From the IMG/VR virus record IMGVR_UViG_3300047563_000187, positions 111,262-175,261 of that record: 64,000 nucleotides of DNA. The stretch is one strand, 5' to 3'. Each line of letters begins with the position of its first letter. Within the stretch, counting starts at the first letter, position 1. Positions 18,601-26,971 of this stretch are shown here, in pieces. The stretch comes from a virus. The position numbers were made by a program, and so were the translations under genes. Below the pieces are notes generated by a model. The model did not search any database. It was not told the DNA's origin and worked only from the letters and a program-made list of their open reading frames with translations.

Positions 18601-20321
18601 TTGATAGCCAGCTTGCCGTCAAGAGCCGCTTGTAGGCCTGCGATGTTGGCAATACCTAGGTTTTCCAAGTCGTGACGGTTCTGCTCGATGAAGTCTACGA
18701 TCTCCTGAAGGCTGTTCAGGCTTTCGTTATCGACAGACATCAAGTTCTTCAGAGCGGCAATCTCGCCGCGAACAGTAGCAATGCCAGTAGAGGCATCCAG
18801 CTTCTCTTCGAAGTTACCATTGTGAGCGAAGTAGCCGATCTCTTTACCCATGAATAGGGCAGTATCGGCAGCACGCTCAAGCTTACGCAGGTACTCTGTA
18901 TCCAGCTGGGTGACACGCAGGTCAACGTATTCACGTTGTTCATCTACGTGCTGAGCGATACCGATGATCTGAACGGTCTTGTTGCTGACGTCCAGAGACA
19001 ACGCTTGCACTTCGTTACGAAGGCTACGAGTATCGTTGTTCAGCACCAGAGCTTCTGCCTTAGTATCTGCAAGAACCTTGTTGGTACTTACTACTTTGGC
19101 ATCTAGATCAGCCTTGGCGACAACCAGATCATCGTTAAGATGCTGGATGTTTTGGTTCGCTTGGTTAGCCTGGTTGGTGTACTCCACCATCTGAGCTGTC
19201 AGAGTGGACACTTGAGACGCCAAGGACTCCGCAGAGGTGTTGGCAGTCTTAGCTGCACTGGTAGCTGCAGAGATTTGGTTGCGAACGTCTACGCTCAGAG
19301 TCTGGTAGTCCAGATTCAGCGTTGCGATGTTGGCATCTAGCTGAGTTAACAGCGAGTTAGCCTGGTCCAGCTTGATACCGGCAGCCTGAAGATCACTCTC
19401 CATGGCAGCTAAGCGGTTGGTCAGCTGGGTAGTAGTCGTGTTCACACTGGTAATCAGGTTGTTCACATCGCCGTTCACCTTGTTGACGTTAGCCTCAGCA
19501 TCAGCAAGAGATGCGTTCAGCTGGTTGTAGGTGTTGGTGATCTGATCAAGCCGAGTAGAAAGCACGTTAACGTCCACGACCAAAGAGTTGACCGTAGCGT
19601 ACGCAGTGTTGGCAAGAGCCAGGGCATCCTTACTCTTGATGTCGCTTTCGTTAATGCGTTGGTTGATGGTGTTGATGTCAGCTACGCACTTAGCGATTTG
19701 ATCGCTGATGGAGCTGATATTCGTGGCCGCAGTGACTACTTTCTGCTCCAGCACGCTCATACGAGACTCAAAGTCAGCTACGGATAGCTGGCTCTGTTGC
19801 AGATCAGTTGCTAGAGAAGTCAGTTGAGCACGCAGACCAGTAATGTCAGTTTCGGCCTGAGCGATACGCCCCTGGATGTCACGTACCTTGATATTGGACG
19901 TGTTGATATCCGCCTCGATGGCTTTTGCAAGCACACCAAGGTTAGTGTAGAGGGTTTCCAGGTCTCGTTGAGCACCCTCAAGGGTGTCAAGTCGTCTGTC
20001 TAAGTCGTCTGCCTGAGTGTACATTCCGGCAAGGTCGTTACGAAGCTTCTGCGATTCTTGCATGAACACTTCGTAAACGCCGGAGATGTCTTCTTGGGCT
20101 TGGTGGATGTCCTGTAAAGTCTTGTCTCTGACCTCTTCAAGGTCCGCTACCCCAGCATCAATCTTGTCGGTAGCGGCCTTGAGTTGAACGATCAGCGAAT
20201 CCACATCGACGGAGACAGAATCGAGTAACGAGATCACGTACTTCGTCAGCTCGTTCGTAGAGAGAACAAGCTCGGACACTACTGTACGAGTCGGATCGTT
20301 GTACTTATTCTGGTCTGTCAT
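15642..20321 (-). CDS. giant tail fibre protein, 1559 aa
   Basis: The first 500 residues form a long coiled coil (repeats such as LSTRLDQITNTYNQLNASLA). Next comes a duplicated module (FMGKEIGYFAHNGNF and LFNGQAIGYFVHDGNF), a HNHDGRYYRAD motif, then three tandem AHTHxWxxITDKPT repeats and several GLGSVNNWG/TAYDLAAAA fibre repeats shared with the genes at 12452 and 20331. The C-terminus (TGCLEITFA) lacks an S74 domain. It is a long trimeric fibre used in host recognition. The start follows AAGGTG. Confidence 0.88.
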   Translation of the reverse strand: MTDQNKYNDPTRTVVSELVLSTNELTKYVISLLDSVSVDVDSLIVQLKAATDKIDAGVADLEEVRDKTLQDIHQAQEDISGVYEVFMQESQKLRNDLAGMYTQADDLDRRLDTLEGAQRDLETLYTNLGVLAKAIEADINTSNIKVRDIQGRIAQAETDITGLRAQLTSLATDLQQSQLSVADFESRMSVLEQKVVTAATNISSISDQIAKCVADINTINQRINESDIKSKDALALANTAYATVNSLVVDVNVLSTRLDQITNTYNQLNASLADAEANVNKVNGDVNNLITSVNTTTTQLTNRLAAMESDLQAAGIKLDQANSLLTQLDANIATLNLDYQTLSVDVRNQISAATSAAKTANTSAESLASQVSTLTAQMVEYTNQANQANQNIQHLNDDLVVAKADLDAKVVSTNKVLADTKAEALVLNNDTRSLRNEVQALSLDVSNKTVQIIGIAQHVDEQREYVDLRVTQLDTEYLRKLERAADTALFMGKEIGYFAHNGNFEEKLDASTGIATVRGEIAALKNLMSVDNESLNSLQEIVDFIEQNRHDLENLGIANIAGLQAALDGKLAINGKAVDSTLFNGQAIGYFVHDGNFNTKLNTQAVITTIRTDITNRSLTTHNHDGRYYRADADSSGAGNITISSTSSRAVNVQGNGSTVKGSLNAYSNGTGAGEVYVGKSNAIGGGMVFGGVADASTAGVALAGGGVNNLILYRQTAAGVREWTARNANNSNNWEFRGTILAQGVFDGANRVFSLGNLPDWANVTNKPAEATRWPTYAEVTGKPTEFTPTAHTHLWAHITDKPTEFAPSAHTHIWGEITDKPATFTPSAHNHYNVISQGRQTAWAGTTDPTYTGLSMVQAFANGYPLDYGNVLNLHGDVSGQIMLSDANKLMLRAKAAGGSWTDWTQVYTKLDRVDYTELLNVPTTFTPAAHTHPWAQITGVPVASVSAAGIVQLSSATNSTSATMAATSAAVKTAYDLAAAAVPKSGATLTGVLTGLAANGFRTTTQADGSYAGISAEGGHVMLWRRNGSTTKSDEFISINNASQMRFRMDSGVGDKTYSEYTVYHQGFKPTASEVGALSSTGGNISGEILFTGNGLSSGLRFLPTGTNDAFGIRCVNPDTNTGELEFYSTDDDVEPFVFRHYTTGMDGSGASVEWVRIDNTGLKIRGNLAYHAGNKPTATDVGLGSVNNWGATSAVNDASNTKYATAGAVKTAYDLAAAAMPKTGGIFSGGIVANGSIFSDTGVIRSKVAGTTSGGIHIGGGDGYAEIAPLLNADTIPVWAQALRYYGPDDWRIGATSRIFHANYLPTAAQVGALPSNGGILSGALTVALGASASGVKVETPSYPGFELRATGNADNVRRTIFEMNPSGALNIITRSDAGVNNGVVTINPGASGTVFHTGNAPTAAQVGLGSVQNWTYSNSYTGGSASKYATEKAVTDAYNALNTSKASKGGDTFTAQMIFSNGTNTIGGGGDLTKAWALFGTAANGLGIDTNEIHQSGDNLYLSADAARDIQLRIGGTTRARVNSTGLVTDALTLIGGPTMAYNSTTGCLEITFA

Positions 20322-20330
20322 TGGTTCACC

Positions 20331-21371
20331 TTATTTGGCGTCGATTTGTGCCTTCAGATCCTTGACTGCTTCAATCAGCAGAGCAGCCAGCAGACCATAG
20401 TCTACCGTCAGATCCCCGTCGATTTCCACAACTAGTTCTGGCAGAACTGCTTGTACTTCCTGGGCGATAACACCAATGGACGGACGTCCACTGTTCTTCC
20501 AGTTGAAGCTGTAGCCGTTAAGCCCATCAAGCTTGTCCCAAACCCCTGCCAGCTTCTGGATGTTGTCCTTCAGACGGCGGTCGGAGTAAGCAGTGATGTT
20601 GCTACCTGCAGAGATGGTGGACGAAACGGTCAGGATACCGTTAACGTTGATACCTGCAGAAGTGGCCTGAGCACGGCTGGTAGAGCCGTAGTACAGGTCA
20701 GATTCCAGCTTGTCGTACGCAGTCTTGACAGCCTTAGAGGTTGCCAGAGTGGTAGAGCTGGTGCTGCTTACGGAGTCTGAGCGGTTGTTGAACAGAGCAT
20801 CTGCATAGGAGCGAGCAGCTGCGGCATCAGAGATACCCTTAGCAGCTTGCTGAGAAGCAACCAGAGCTGCGTCGTAAGTCACCTTCACCGCCTTGGAAGT
20901 TGCCAGAGAGGCAGAGCTATCAAAGGTTGTGGAGTCTGACTTGGCGTTAGGCAGGTTAGCCCAACGGTCGTACGCAGCATCCGCCTTAGTCTGAGCGTTG
21001 ATAGCACGAGTACGGGCGTCTTCAGCACGGTCGTAAGTGGTCTTGACCGCCATAGAGGTAGCCAAAGTGTTGCTGTCAGCCAGAGACACGGAGTCAGACT
21101 TGCTGTTAGGCAAGTTAGTCGTCGCGTTAGCAGCATCTTGAGCCAGTGTGTAAGCGGCATTCGCACGGGACAGAGCTTCTACACCCTTATCGTACGCCAC
21201 TTTGACAGCGGAGCTAGAACCAACAGTAGTGGTTGAAGTGCTGTTTACGGCGTTGGAAATGCTCGTCTTGGCAACTTTAGCGTCAAGAGCAGCCATTAAG
21301 CCTGGGATGTTTTCAACCTGCAGGACCCCCAGACGGTCACGTAGCAGATCTTGAAGTCTTACTTGAGACAT
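20331..21371 (-). CDS. tail fibre protein with S74 chaperone domain
   Basis: The protein has 346 residues. It has four near-identical internal repeats (NLPNSKSDSVSLADSNTLA, NLPNAKSDSTTFDSSASLA and related, each followed by TSKAVKxxYD), a short shaft, then ITAYSDRRLKDNIQKL, the S74 cleavage-site motif, and a terminal coiled coil. ATG 21371 overlaps the upstream stop (TAATG), so it is preferred over the ATG at 21383. It is the second self-processing fibre of the block. Confidence 0.85.
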   Translation of the reverse strand: MSQVRLQDLLRDRLGVLQVENIPGLMAALDAKVAKTSISNAVNSTSTTTVGSSSAVKVAYDKGVEALSRANAAYTLAQDAANATTNLPNSKSDSVSLADSNTLATSMAVKTTYDRAEDARTRAINAQTKADAAYDRWANLPNAKSDSTTFDSSASLATSKAVKVTYDAALVASQQAAKGISDAAAARSYADALFNNRSDSVSSTSSTTLATSKAVKTAYDKLESDLYYGSTSRAQATSAGINVNGILTVSSTISAGSNITAYSDRRLKDNIQKLAGVWDKLDGLNGYSFNWKNSGRPSIGVIAQEVQAVLPELVVEIDGDLTVDYGLLAALLIEAVKDLKAQIDAK

Positions 21372-22081
21372 TACAGTACCCACTCAAAGTTGTTCCAGAT
21401 CAGACGTACTTCTTCGCCAGGAACATCGACGAGGATAGAAGTAGCTTCACCACGAGCAGTGTTGATCTTCGTGGTAGACGCATGAGTGTTAACTACCGGT
21501 ACCGCGGCACGAGTAGCTTCCAGCACGACACTGTCACCACGAGCCAGACCGGTCGGGTTAGGCAGGTAGAAGTTACCGTTGGCGTTCAGCATGTACTTCT
21601 TACCGCCAGCAACAAGGCTACCGGTAGCGTCACGATACTCAACAGAGCCGGATTCCACACGGGAAGCGTTGGACTGGTCGATCCAGTTAACGCCGTCGGA
21701 AACGAACTCGTACTCACCCTTGTTCTTGATGTCCAGGTTACTAACTTGGCCACCACCACGGGTAAGGATCACACCGGACAGGGCTTTTACTTTAACGACG
21801 CGGTCAGACAGAAGGATCTGTACCTTACGGCCGATTGCGTGACCTGGCAGAGTGATCGTGATGTTTGCTGTCGGATACAGCTTTTGCACTGGTGCATCTG
21901 GGCAAGTGTAGTTGGTTCCAATCTGTTTCCAGTCCCAACTCTCCACGTTACCAAGAGCTTCTTCCAGGGCGATGATGCGACGTTGGTTGTCTACGATGGT
22001 TGCAGACAGTGCGTCCAGGTCGCTGTCAGTTGCAATTTGAGTAGAGGCTCCCGCCTCTTGCAACAGAGTTAATCCAGCCAT
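21371..22081 (-). CDS. virion structural protein, 236 aa
   Basis: The N-terminus is helical (DSDLDALSATIVDNQRRIIALEEALG). The rest is beta-rich with fibre-like stretches (KLYPTANITITLPGHAIGR, FYLPNPTGLARGDSVVLEA). It is the first gene of the minus-strand tail-fibre operon and is coupled to the next by TAATG. It is probably a fibre connector or short fibre. No exact family is recognised. Confidence 0.7.
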   Translation of the reverse strand: MAGLTLLQEAGASTQIATDSDLDALSATIVDNQRRIIALEEALGNVESWDWKQIGTNYTCPDAPVQKLYPTANITITLPGHAIGRKVQILLSDRVVKVKALSGVILTRGGGQVSNLDIKNKGEYEFVSDGVNWIDQSNASRVESGSVEYRDATGSLVAGGKKYMLNANGNFYLPNPTGLARGDSVVLEATRAAVPVVNTHASTTKINTARGEATSILVDVPGEEVRLIWNNFEWVL

Positions 22082-22132
22082 GATTTACCTCTCTTAGGGG
22101 TGTTTACAGGAATCCACATATGAGGATTTTAA

Positions 22133-22142
22133 GGTATAACTA
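22133..22142 (+). promoter_or_regulatory. GGTATAACTA phage promoter
   Basis: The element is followed by CCATGTAAC, matching the TGTA patch found after other copies, and precedes the RNase H/primase operon by 29 bases. Confidence 0.65.
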
Positions 22143-22170
22143 CCATGTAACCCTTTACTAAGGAGGTTGT

Positions 22171-22644
22171 ATGGCACCAACGCTAAATCTGAATAACGTC
22201 CACATGTACACGGACGGCTCTTGTAAGAACAACCCAGGCCCGGCAGGCTGGGGTCTGTATGTCCAATTTCCCGATGGCGGCGAGGAAAGACTCTGTGGTC
22301 CAGCTGGCATGCGTTCAACCAATAATCGTGGTGAACTCATGGCGATGATTGAGGCGCTGCGGAAAGTTGAGTTTTTAGAGTCCTCTGGGTACCTAGACGA
22401 CCGCCAAGTCGATGTGTATACTGACTCGACTTACGTGAAGAATGGGCTCTTGGAGTGGGGACCCGGCTGGGCCCGCACTGCATTCCGAGGGGTGAAGAAC
22501 AGTGACCTCTGGGAGGTTGCCTACCCGCTCTTCCTCTCTATCCGTCATACTATGAACATCTACTGGGTCAAAGGTCACGCCGGCACCCCGGGCAACGTCA
22601 TAGCTGACGAATTGGCAAATCAAGGGGTACTAATGAATGTTTAA
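22171..22644 (+). CDS. rnhA: ribonuclease HI
   Basis: The protein has 157 residues, the usual length. All catalytic residues are visible: D15 in MYTDGSCKNNPGP, E55 in NNRGELMAMIEAL, D85 in VYTDSTYVK, and H136 and D146 in VKGHAGTPGNVIADELAN. It removes RNA from RNA-DNA hybrids such as lagging-strand primers. ATG 22171 follows AAGGAGG. Its stop overlaps the start of the primase gene, so the two are coupled, in line with primer making and primer removal. Confidence 0.96.
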   Translation: MAPTLNLNNVHMYTDGSCKNNPGPAGWGLYVQFPDGGEERLCGPAGMRSTNNRGELMAMIEALRKVEFLESSGYLDDRQVDVYTDSTYVKNGLLEWGPGWARTAFRGVKNSDLWEVAYPLFLSIRHTMNIYWVKGHAGTPGNVIADELANQGVLMNV

Positions 22645-25510
22645 GGAAATCAAAGAGCAGGTCGACTTTCTCGAGCTGTACAACTTCTATCTGGGCGACG
22701 AATTCCCACTGAAACAAGCCACATCTGACACCATCATGACAGAAGATGACGTGTGTCCGTGGCATGGCGGTCATGGAAGCTTCCGCATCAAGTATGTAGA
22801 AGATGACCGTGAGCAGCAGTATGCGAACTGCTTTGGCCATTGCCACTTCGATGGTCCGGCAGACCACATCGAGTTCGTACGTCGTACTCTCGGTCTGGAC
22901 TCCGCACGTGAAGCGGCAGAGCGTATCATTGCAGACTTCAAGCTGGACATCCAAAGCGGCATGTCTGTAAGCCAGAAGATCTTCTTCGCAGCAGCTGAGT
23001 ATTACCGGGATGCCTTCCTGCTGACTAATCGTCCACAGCCGAACTTGCAGGGTAAGACTCCTGTTCAGTATCAAATCGAAAACCGAGGCCACCTCGAGAG
23101 TACGCTTAACCGCATCAACATCGGCTGGACCGATGGTGGTCTGTGTGCTCACCTGTTGTCTTTAGGTTTCAGTCAGGACTCCATCATCAACTCCGGCTTG
23201 GGCCATATGGTCAAAGTTCGTGGACAACAGACGGAAATCTTGATCGACTACTTCATGGCCGGATGCTTTATCTATCCGCACTATGTACAAGGACGCCCGT
23301 CGGACTTCACCATCAAGCACATGCCATTGCCTGGTAAAGAGCGGAAGGAGTATCGCCTCAAGAACTCCTATCGCCTGAACAACCCAGTGTTCTACGGGAT
23401 GGAAGACCTCAACAGTGGCAAGATCGCTATCGTTGAAGGTGAGAACGACCGGGCGTCTCTGCTTGATGCCAAGTGGGACGGCTGCGTGCTGTGCTGCAAC
23501 GGTCAGCTGAAGAACGAACAGCTCAAGTACATCCAGGATAAGCTCGCTGACCGTGAAATCTTCACGTTCTTCGATGCTGACGAAGCCGGTACCAAGTACA
23601 TCGAGAAGATGTGGAAGGTAGCCGCAGCAGGCCGTATCCCGAACCTCTATCAGTTCGGTGTGCCGGAAGAGAAGTACAAGGATATCGACGACTTCATCAA
23701 GAATGAAGGACGTGGTGCCTTTATCCGCATGATTGAGAGTGGTGAGTTCCTTCTGGAACGTCCGTCTGATGAAGAGGTAGTTGAGGTGTCCGTAGAGAAC
23801 CGCGGCTCCAAGTCTATCCTCGTCAAGAACGGTCGCTACTACGCAGTCAAGGTGGACAACGAAGGCGGTGAGCGTCACATCGAAATCTCCAACTTCATCA
23901 TCAAGCCGCGTAACACCTACGACTATGTCGAACAGGGTATGCTGCTGCGTGAGGTTGTGGTGGTTCGCTATGATGGCCGTAGCTCTCGCCCGATGACCAT
24001 CGACTCAGCCCAGAAGACCAGCCTTCGTCTGTTCAAACAGAAGATGGCGGACATCATGGACTGTGCGTTCAAGGGTACCGAGCAAGACCTCGCCAACATG
24101 TGGGACTTCATCCAAGAGACCAGCAAGGAGCGGAACGTGCAAATCGTTCATGGTATCGGGCATATCCCGTCCATGAAGGGTTGGCTGTTCGGTAACGTGT
24201 ACGTCTCCGAAGAGGGTGCCATCATGACTCCTGATAATGAAGGGGTTATCTGGGTTCAGCAGGACACCGGCATCATGGCTAGGTCTCCGTCTGGTTCCAG
24301 TATTGGTGTGGACGTACCGTGCCTCAAGACAGATATCGGCCCGCACGATGTAGAGGGCTTCCTCGACTATCAAGGCAAAGTCCTGCGAGCTTTCGTAGGT
24401 GCTGCCGGTAGTATCGGTGCAGGTTTGACTATGCTGGCTTGGAGCCGAATGCAGGCAGAGTCGGATGCCATTCACGCTTCCTTTAACTTCGTGCCGTTCC
24501 TGCACTACTGGGGTAAGCACGGTAAGGGTAAATCCACTATGGCAGGCTGGCTGACCGGCATGTGGGACATGCACAACAAGGGTGTGTTCACCGTGGGCAA
24601 CCTGCGTTCCACCGTAGGCTTCGAGCGTCTGGCGGGCTACTATCGTAGTCTTCCGATGGCGATTGATGAACTGCGGGCTGACGAGCAGGCCTTGAAGTAC
24701 TCGGATATCTGGCGTGGTTACTACAACCGCTACAGCCGTGTGATGGCTAGCCGTGAACTGGAAGGTGGTGTGAAGGTCAATCCTATCCACTCCAACTTCA
24801 TCTTCTGCGGCCAGGATACCTTCGCTGACCCGGCTATGGCTAAGCGTTGTGTGACCTTGAAGATGCCTGAGATGGGTGGTGACGCCCCTGCGTTTAACTT
24901 CCTGACCAATGAGCACGATGTGGGGAACTTCTCCCGTCTGGGCTTCCATTGGATTCTGGAAGCAGCTCGCGACGGTACTCCTAACAACCTCAACGGGATT
25001 CGTGAGTATGAGGCTACCTTGGAAATCGAGGACAACCGGGCACGTCTGAACTGGTCTGTGGTCGGCTTCTATGCCGAGCGTCTGGCCAAGCTCTACTATC
25101 CGGACTTCGACTTCAAGAAGTTCATCTACTCCTGCCTGAACGAGACCATGGAAGACGTGGCGTTGACTGACCTGTCCAAGACCTTTTGGCAGGCCGTAGC
25201 AGTACTGATGCAAGACGAGATGAAGAACCCGTTTACCGACGGTGACTTCAAGATCTTCAACAACCAACTGCGGATGTGGTCCACTTCGGTAATCCCGAAG
25301 GTGCTGGCCAACCATGTAGTTCCTATGAAGGGGTTCTCTGCGTCGTCTGTACGCAGTGCTCTTGCAGAGGAGCCGTACTACGCCGGCAAGATCAAGTGCC
25401 GGATGCACAGCTCTACTAGCCCAGTCTCGACTGACATCTTCGAACCTTCGAAGGTAGAGGATGAGAACTTCAAGCTGGTAATGTCTATGTTCGCAGGCGG
25501 TACAGCTTAA
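22637..25510 (+). CDS. DNA primase with fused P-loop helicase-like domain
   Basis: The protein has 957 residues. A CHC2-type zinc finger is formed by C40, H43, C65 and C69. The TOPRIM catalytic core spans about 265-330, with E267 in IVEGENDRASLL and D313/D315 in FFDADEAGTKY. The C-terminal half has Walker A GKHGKGKST at 626-634 and MAIDELRADEQ as Walker B, in a context like DUF927 or SF3-type helicases. It therefore combines primer synthesis and ATP-driven DNA movement, as in T7 gp4, but with a different motor. Codon use is highly regular, which suggests strong expression. Confidence 0.88.
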   Translation: MFKEIKEQVDFLELYNFYLGDEFPLKQATSDTIMTEDDVCPWHGGHGSFRIKYVEDDREQQYANCFGHCHFDGPADHIEFVRRTLGLDSAREAAERIIADFKLDIQSGMSVSQKIFFAAAEYYRDAFLLTNRPQPNLQGKTPVQYQIENRGHLESTLNRINIGWTDGGLCAHLLSLGFSQDSIINSGLGHMVKVRGQQTEILIDYFMAGCFIYPHYVQGRPSDFTIKHMPLPGKERKEYRLKNSYRLNNPVFYGMEDLNSGKIAIVEGENDRASLLDAKWDGCVLCCNGQLKNEQLKYIQDKLADREIFTFFDADEAGTKYIEKMWKVAAAGRIPNLYQFGVPEEKYKDIDDFIKNEGRGAFIRMIESGEFLLERPSDEEVVEVSVENRGSKSILVKNGRYYAVKVDNEGGERHIEISNFIIKPRNTYDYVEQGMLLREVVVVRYDGRSSRPMTIDSAQKTSLRLFKQKMADIMDCAFKGTEQDLANMWDFIQETSKERNVQIVHGIGHIPSMKGWLFGNVYVSEEGAIMTPDNEGVIWVQQDTGIMARSPSGSSIGVDVPCLKTDIGPHDVEGFLDYQGKVLRAFVGAAGSIGAGLTMLAWSRMQAESDAIHASFNFVPFLHYWGKHGKGKSTMAGWLTGMWDMHNKGVFTVGNLRSTVGFERLAGYYRSLPMAIDELRADEQALKYSDIWRGYYNRYSRVMASRELEGGVKVNPIHSNFIFCGQDTFADPAMAKRCVTLKMPEMGGDAPAFNFLTNEHDVGNFSRLGFHWILEAARDGTPNNLNGIREYEATLEIEDNRARLNWSVVGFYAERLAKLYYPDFDFKKFIYSCLNETMEDVALTDLSKTFWQAVAVLMQDEMKNPFTDGDFKIFNNQLRMWSTSVIPKVLANHVVPMKGFSASSVRSALAEEPYYAGKIKCRMHSSTSPVSTDIFEPSKVEDENFKLVMSMFAGGTA

Positions 25511-25518
25511 GGTGCATT

Positions 25519-25740
25519 ATGATCTCCTCATGGGTCTTAAAAGTCTCTCATAGTGAAGTGTTCGTTAAAGGCTATCTGGCTAGACGACGCTTGATTATTC
25601 AGGGGCGCGTGGATGGAGACCCCGATTGGGGTCTCATATTCGATCAACTTGTGCAATACTATCACGTAGATGATGTAAGCATGGGTGGAACAATCATGAA
25701 GGCGTTCAACGCCGTACAGACACTTAAGGAGAAACGCTAA
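25519..25740 (+). CDS. hypothetical protein, 73 aa
   Basis: It starts eight bases after the primase stop, with a weak AAGGTG ribosome binding site. The product contains a basic N-terminal beta hairpin and a short helical part ending MKAFNAVQTLKEKR. No domain is recognised. Its stop overlaps the next start as TAATG, so it belongs to the primase operon. Confidence 0.7.
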   Translation: MISSWVLKVSHSEVFVKGYLARRRLIIQGRVDGDPDWGLIFDQLVQYYHVDDVSMGGTIMKAFNAVQTLKEKR

Positions 25741-25985
25741 TGGCACTATGGATGAAGGTTGATTTCAGAACGGCACTTCCTGTTGACGGCAATGAGGATG
25801 CGCTTCAGCTGCAGAAGTATCAACTGAAGTTCAAACTGACCACTAAAGATCTTCATGACACCCGTCATGAGACTTGGAAAGCCAGGGTTCAGGAGGTCCT
25901 CCATCAATGGGAAGGGCGTCCAGAGAACTGGCCGGTAATGGTCCTTGGGACCGAGATCATTGAACAGGAGGACGAAGAACAATGA
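25740..25985 (+). CDS. hypothetical protein, 81 aa
   Basis: ATG 25740 overlaps the upstream stop and its own stop overlaps the next gene (ATGA). The protein has a conserved-looking middle (LQKYQLKFKLTTKDLHDTRHETW) and an acidic end (EQEDEEQ). Function unknown; the tight coupling to the DexA-like exonuclease suggests co-expression. Confidence 0.7.
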   Translation: MALWMKVDFRTALPVDGNEDALQLQKYQLKFKLTTKDLHDTRHETWKARVQEVLHQWEGRPENWPVMVLGTEIIEQEDEEQ

Positions 25986-26644
25986 TCGATTTAGAAGCAG
26001 CCCGCAAGGCGATTCACTTTGTAATGCCCGACTCTATCTTTATGTGTGACCTGGAGACTGTGGCCCTGACTGAGGATGCGTACATCCTCTCTATCGGCGG
26101 CCTGGTGTTCAAGCCATCTGAAGGTATCGGCGGGATCATCGATGCTGACGGTAAGTTGATCTGCCCTAGCTTTGAGATCTTCATCTCTGGCGAAGGCCAA
26201 GAAGGCCGCTTCCAGGACCCCAACACGGTTAAGTGGTGGGATGGTCAGCCGGCATCTAGCCGGGAGCTGATGTTTGGTCCTGATACTCCTCGCATGAGCC
26301 TGGAGCAGGGGATCGACTTCATGCTGGCGTTCCTGGACAAGACCAAGCCTACCCACGGCTCGGCCAACTCCCCGTCGTTCGACTTCAACATCCTGAAGCA
26401 CGCGATGCGTCCGTACACCAAGAAGTTCAACTTCCCCTTCTGGAACGAGATCGACTACCGCTCCATCGAGAGCTTCGTATTCGGTACCAACGTCCGTAAA
26501 GAAGGCATGCCGTTCCACTTCGGGACCAAGCATACTGCCCTGGATGACTCCATCTCCCAGGCAATCGCCCTGTGCTACATGTATCAGTGGCGTCGTGAGA
26601 TCGATCAGGCTTACGGCGGTGGTGCCCGCACTCGCGGCGGCTGA
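25982..26644 (+). CDS. dexA: DEDDh 3'-5' exonuclease (T4 DexA / Rv2179c-like)
   Basis: The protein has 220 residues. The DEDD set is D23 and E25 in FMCDLETVAL, D134 in SFDFNILKHAM, and H184 with D189 in KHTALDDS. WWDGQP and SANSPSFDFNIL match DexA and the RNase AS family, which are compact DnaQ-fold exonucleases. T4 DexA degrades single-stranded DNA 3'-5'; Rv2179c acts on RNA, so the substrate is open. It is the last gene of the primase operon. Confidence 0.8.
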   Translation: MIDLEAARKAIHFVMPDSIFMCDLETVALTEDAYILSIGGLVFKPSEGIGGIIDADGKLICPSFEIFISGEGQEGRFQDPNTVKWWDGQPASSRELMFGPDTPRMSLEQGIDFMLAFLDKTKPTHGSANSPSFDFNILKHAMRPYTKKFNFPFWNEIDYRSIESFVFGTNVRKEGMPFHFGTKHTALDDSISQAIALCYMYQWRREIDQAYGGGARTRGG

Positions 26645-26670
26645 CCTGCTCACTACATATGTACCATGCA

Positions 26671-26680
26671 GGTATAAGTG
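26671..26680 (+). promoter_or_regulatory. GGTATAAGTG phage promoter with upstream palindrome
   Basis: The element lies 18 bases before the ATG 26699 gene region and is followed by ATGTAGGAGG. The upstream TACATATGTA palindrome is also found near 51950, so it may be an operator. Confidence 0.7.
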
Positions 26681-26698
26681 ATGTAGGAGGGCAACACT

Positions 26699-26971
26699 AT
26701 GCTTACTACATTACTTCTCACAGTGGCAGTTTCGGCTGCCACTCCTCAAGAATCTTGCCAGCTGGAAGCCAACAAAGTCTTCGTTCACGAAGTCGTGCAG
26801 GTAACCAACGGCAAACCCCTGATGCTCACCCGTGTTGGAACTTGTGACAAAGGCGATCCAATTAACATCGTGGAAAAAGAAGTGGTGGTATATCGATTAC
26901 CTCCGCAGAAGCCTCTCGTCCCCAAAACCGGTGGTGACTACGAATACACAGCAGTCTTGGAGATTAACTAA
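26699..26971 (+). CDS. small secreted/periplasmic protein, 90 aa
   Basis: The first 15 residues (MLTTLLLTVAVSAAT) look like a short signal peptide. The remainder is soluble with two cysteines (SCQLEANK, GTCDKGDP) that could form a disulphide in the periplasm. TAGGAGG precedes ATG 26699. The stop overlaps the thyA start (TAATG). The function is unknown. Confidence 0.65.
   Translation: MLTTLLLTVAVSAATPQESCQLEANKVFVHEVVQVTNGKPLMLTRVGTCDKGDPINIVEKEVVVYRLPPQKPLVPKTGGDYEYTAVLEIN

Noticed and set aside
24005-25408. 467-codon open frame on the minus strand inside the primase gene
   Set aside because: It is antisense to a gene with clear zinc-finger, TOPRIM and Walker motifs; the frame is open because of codon bias, it has no ribosome binding site and its product shows no domain.
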